This document shows, piece by piece, positions 32,008 through 32,011 of a stretch of DNA of 32,011 nucleotides. The notes below the pieces were generated by a model. That model was given only the letters and a program-made list of their open reading frames with translations. It searched no databases and was not told the DNA's origin. This DNA is from Armatimonadetes bacterium UBA1398 (GTDB taxonomy: Bacteria; Armatimonadota; Zipacnadia; UBA1398), in NCBI GenBank assembly GCA_002305165.1, contig DBQI01000003.1, forward strand, positions 1-32,011. Direction: 5' to 3'. Each line of letters opens with the position of its first letter. Position 1 is the stretch's first letter. The position numbers and the translations under genes were made by a program.

Positions 32008-32011
32008 ATGC

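Noticed and set aside
1..32011. CRISPR arrays, insertion sequences, tRNA or rRNA genes
   Set aside because: No regularly spaced repeats, transposase, terminal repeats flanked by target duplications, or tRNA-like cloverleaf were seen by eye.

Overview
The window is a gene-dense, GC-rich bacterial chromosome segment. It carries 24 recognisable protein genes, mostly in short operons with good Shine-Dalgarno sites, plus one 18-codon leader peptide and one unassigned 27-codon ORF at the right edge. GTG starts are frequent. No rRNA, tRNA, CRISPR array, transposase or phage gene was seen. The content (a GxGYxYP-family protein, a hydrazine-synthase-alpha-like diheme protein, an octaheme HAO-like cytochrome, twin-arginine oxidoreductases) suggests an uncultivated environmental bacterium of the kind seen among Planctomycetota, Armatimonadota and similar phyla. 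That placement is an impression, not a phylogenetic result.

Layout. 149-2044 (-): methylthioadenosine salvage, mtnA then mtnP. 2136-8677 (+): a Tat-exported N-acyl-D-amino-acid deacylase-like enzyme, a small beta-carbonic-anhydrase-like protein, a TldD peptidase and two tandem TldE/PmbA paralogues. 8684-11873 (-): histidine operon hisB-hisH-hisA-hisF-hisI with a TATAAT box just upstream. 11962-13398 (+): a CxxCxxCC-domain protein and a sugar-phosphate isomerase/epimerase-like TIM barrel. 13409-19934 (-): a candidate redox operon of hydrazine-synthase-alpha-like diheme protein, octaheme HAO-like cytochrome and CPA2 antiporter with RCK domains. 20056-20856 (+): DUF72 protein. 20853-22033 (-): trpS with a leader that reads as a classical ribosome-mediated tryptophan attenuator. 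22030-23115 (-): Tat-exported aldo/keto reductase with two C-terminal Fe-S motifs. 23344-26336 (+): PspA, NfeD-like and flotillin membrane-stress operon. 26386-30184 (-): amidohydrolase and GxGYxYP protein. 30309-30884 (+): GNAT acetyltransferase. 30876-31778 (-): TauE/SafE transporter, with an extended -10 promoter embedded in a palindrome.

The most interesting points are two. (1) The trpS leader contains a short peptide with tandem Trp codons, a 1:2 hairpin, a competing 2:3 antiterminator and a 3:4 terminator followed by UUUU; none of this is visible from gene calls alone. (2) The HZS-alpha-like, HAO-like and antiporter genes lie in one operon, pairing relatives of two anammox and nitrification enzymes outside any visible anammox context. 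Secondary points are the one-TldD/two-TldE arrangement beside a D-aminoacylase, a disordered insertion inside the deacylase barrel, a jelly-roll insertion in the HZS-alpha-like protein, and an aldo/keto reductase whose catalytic Asp position appears to be His.
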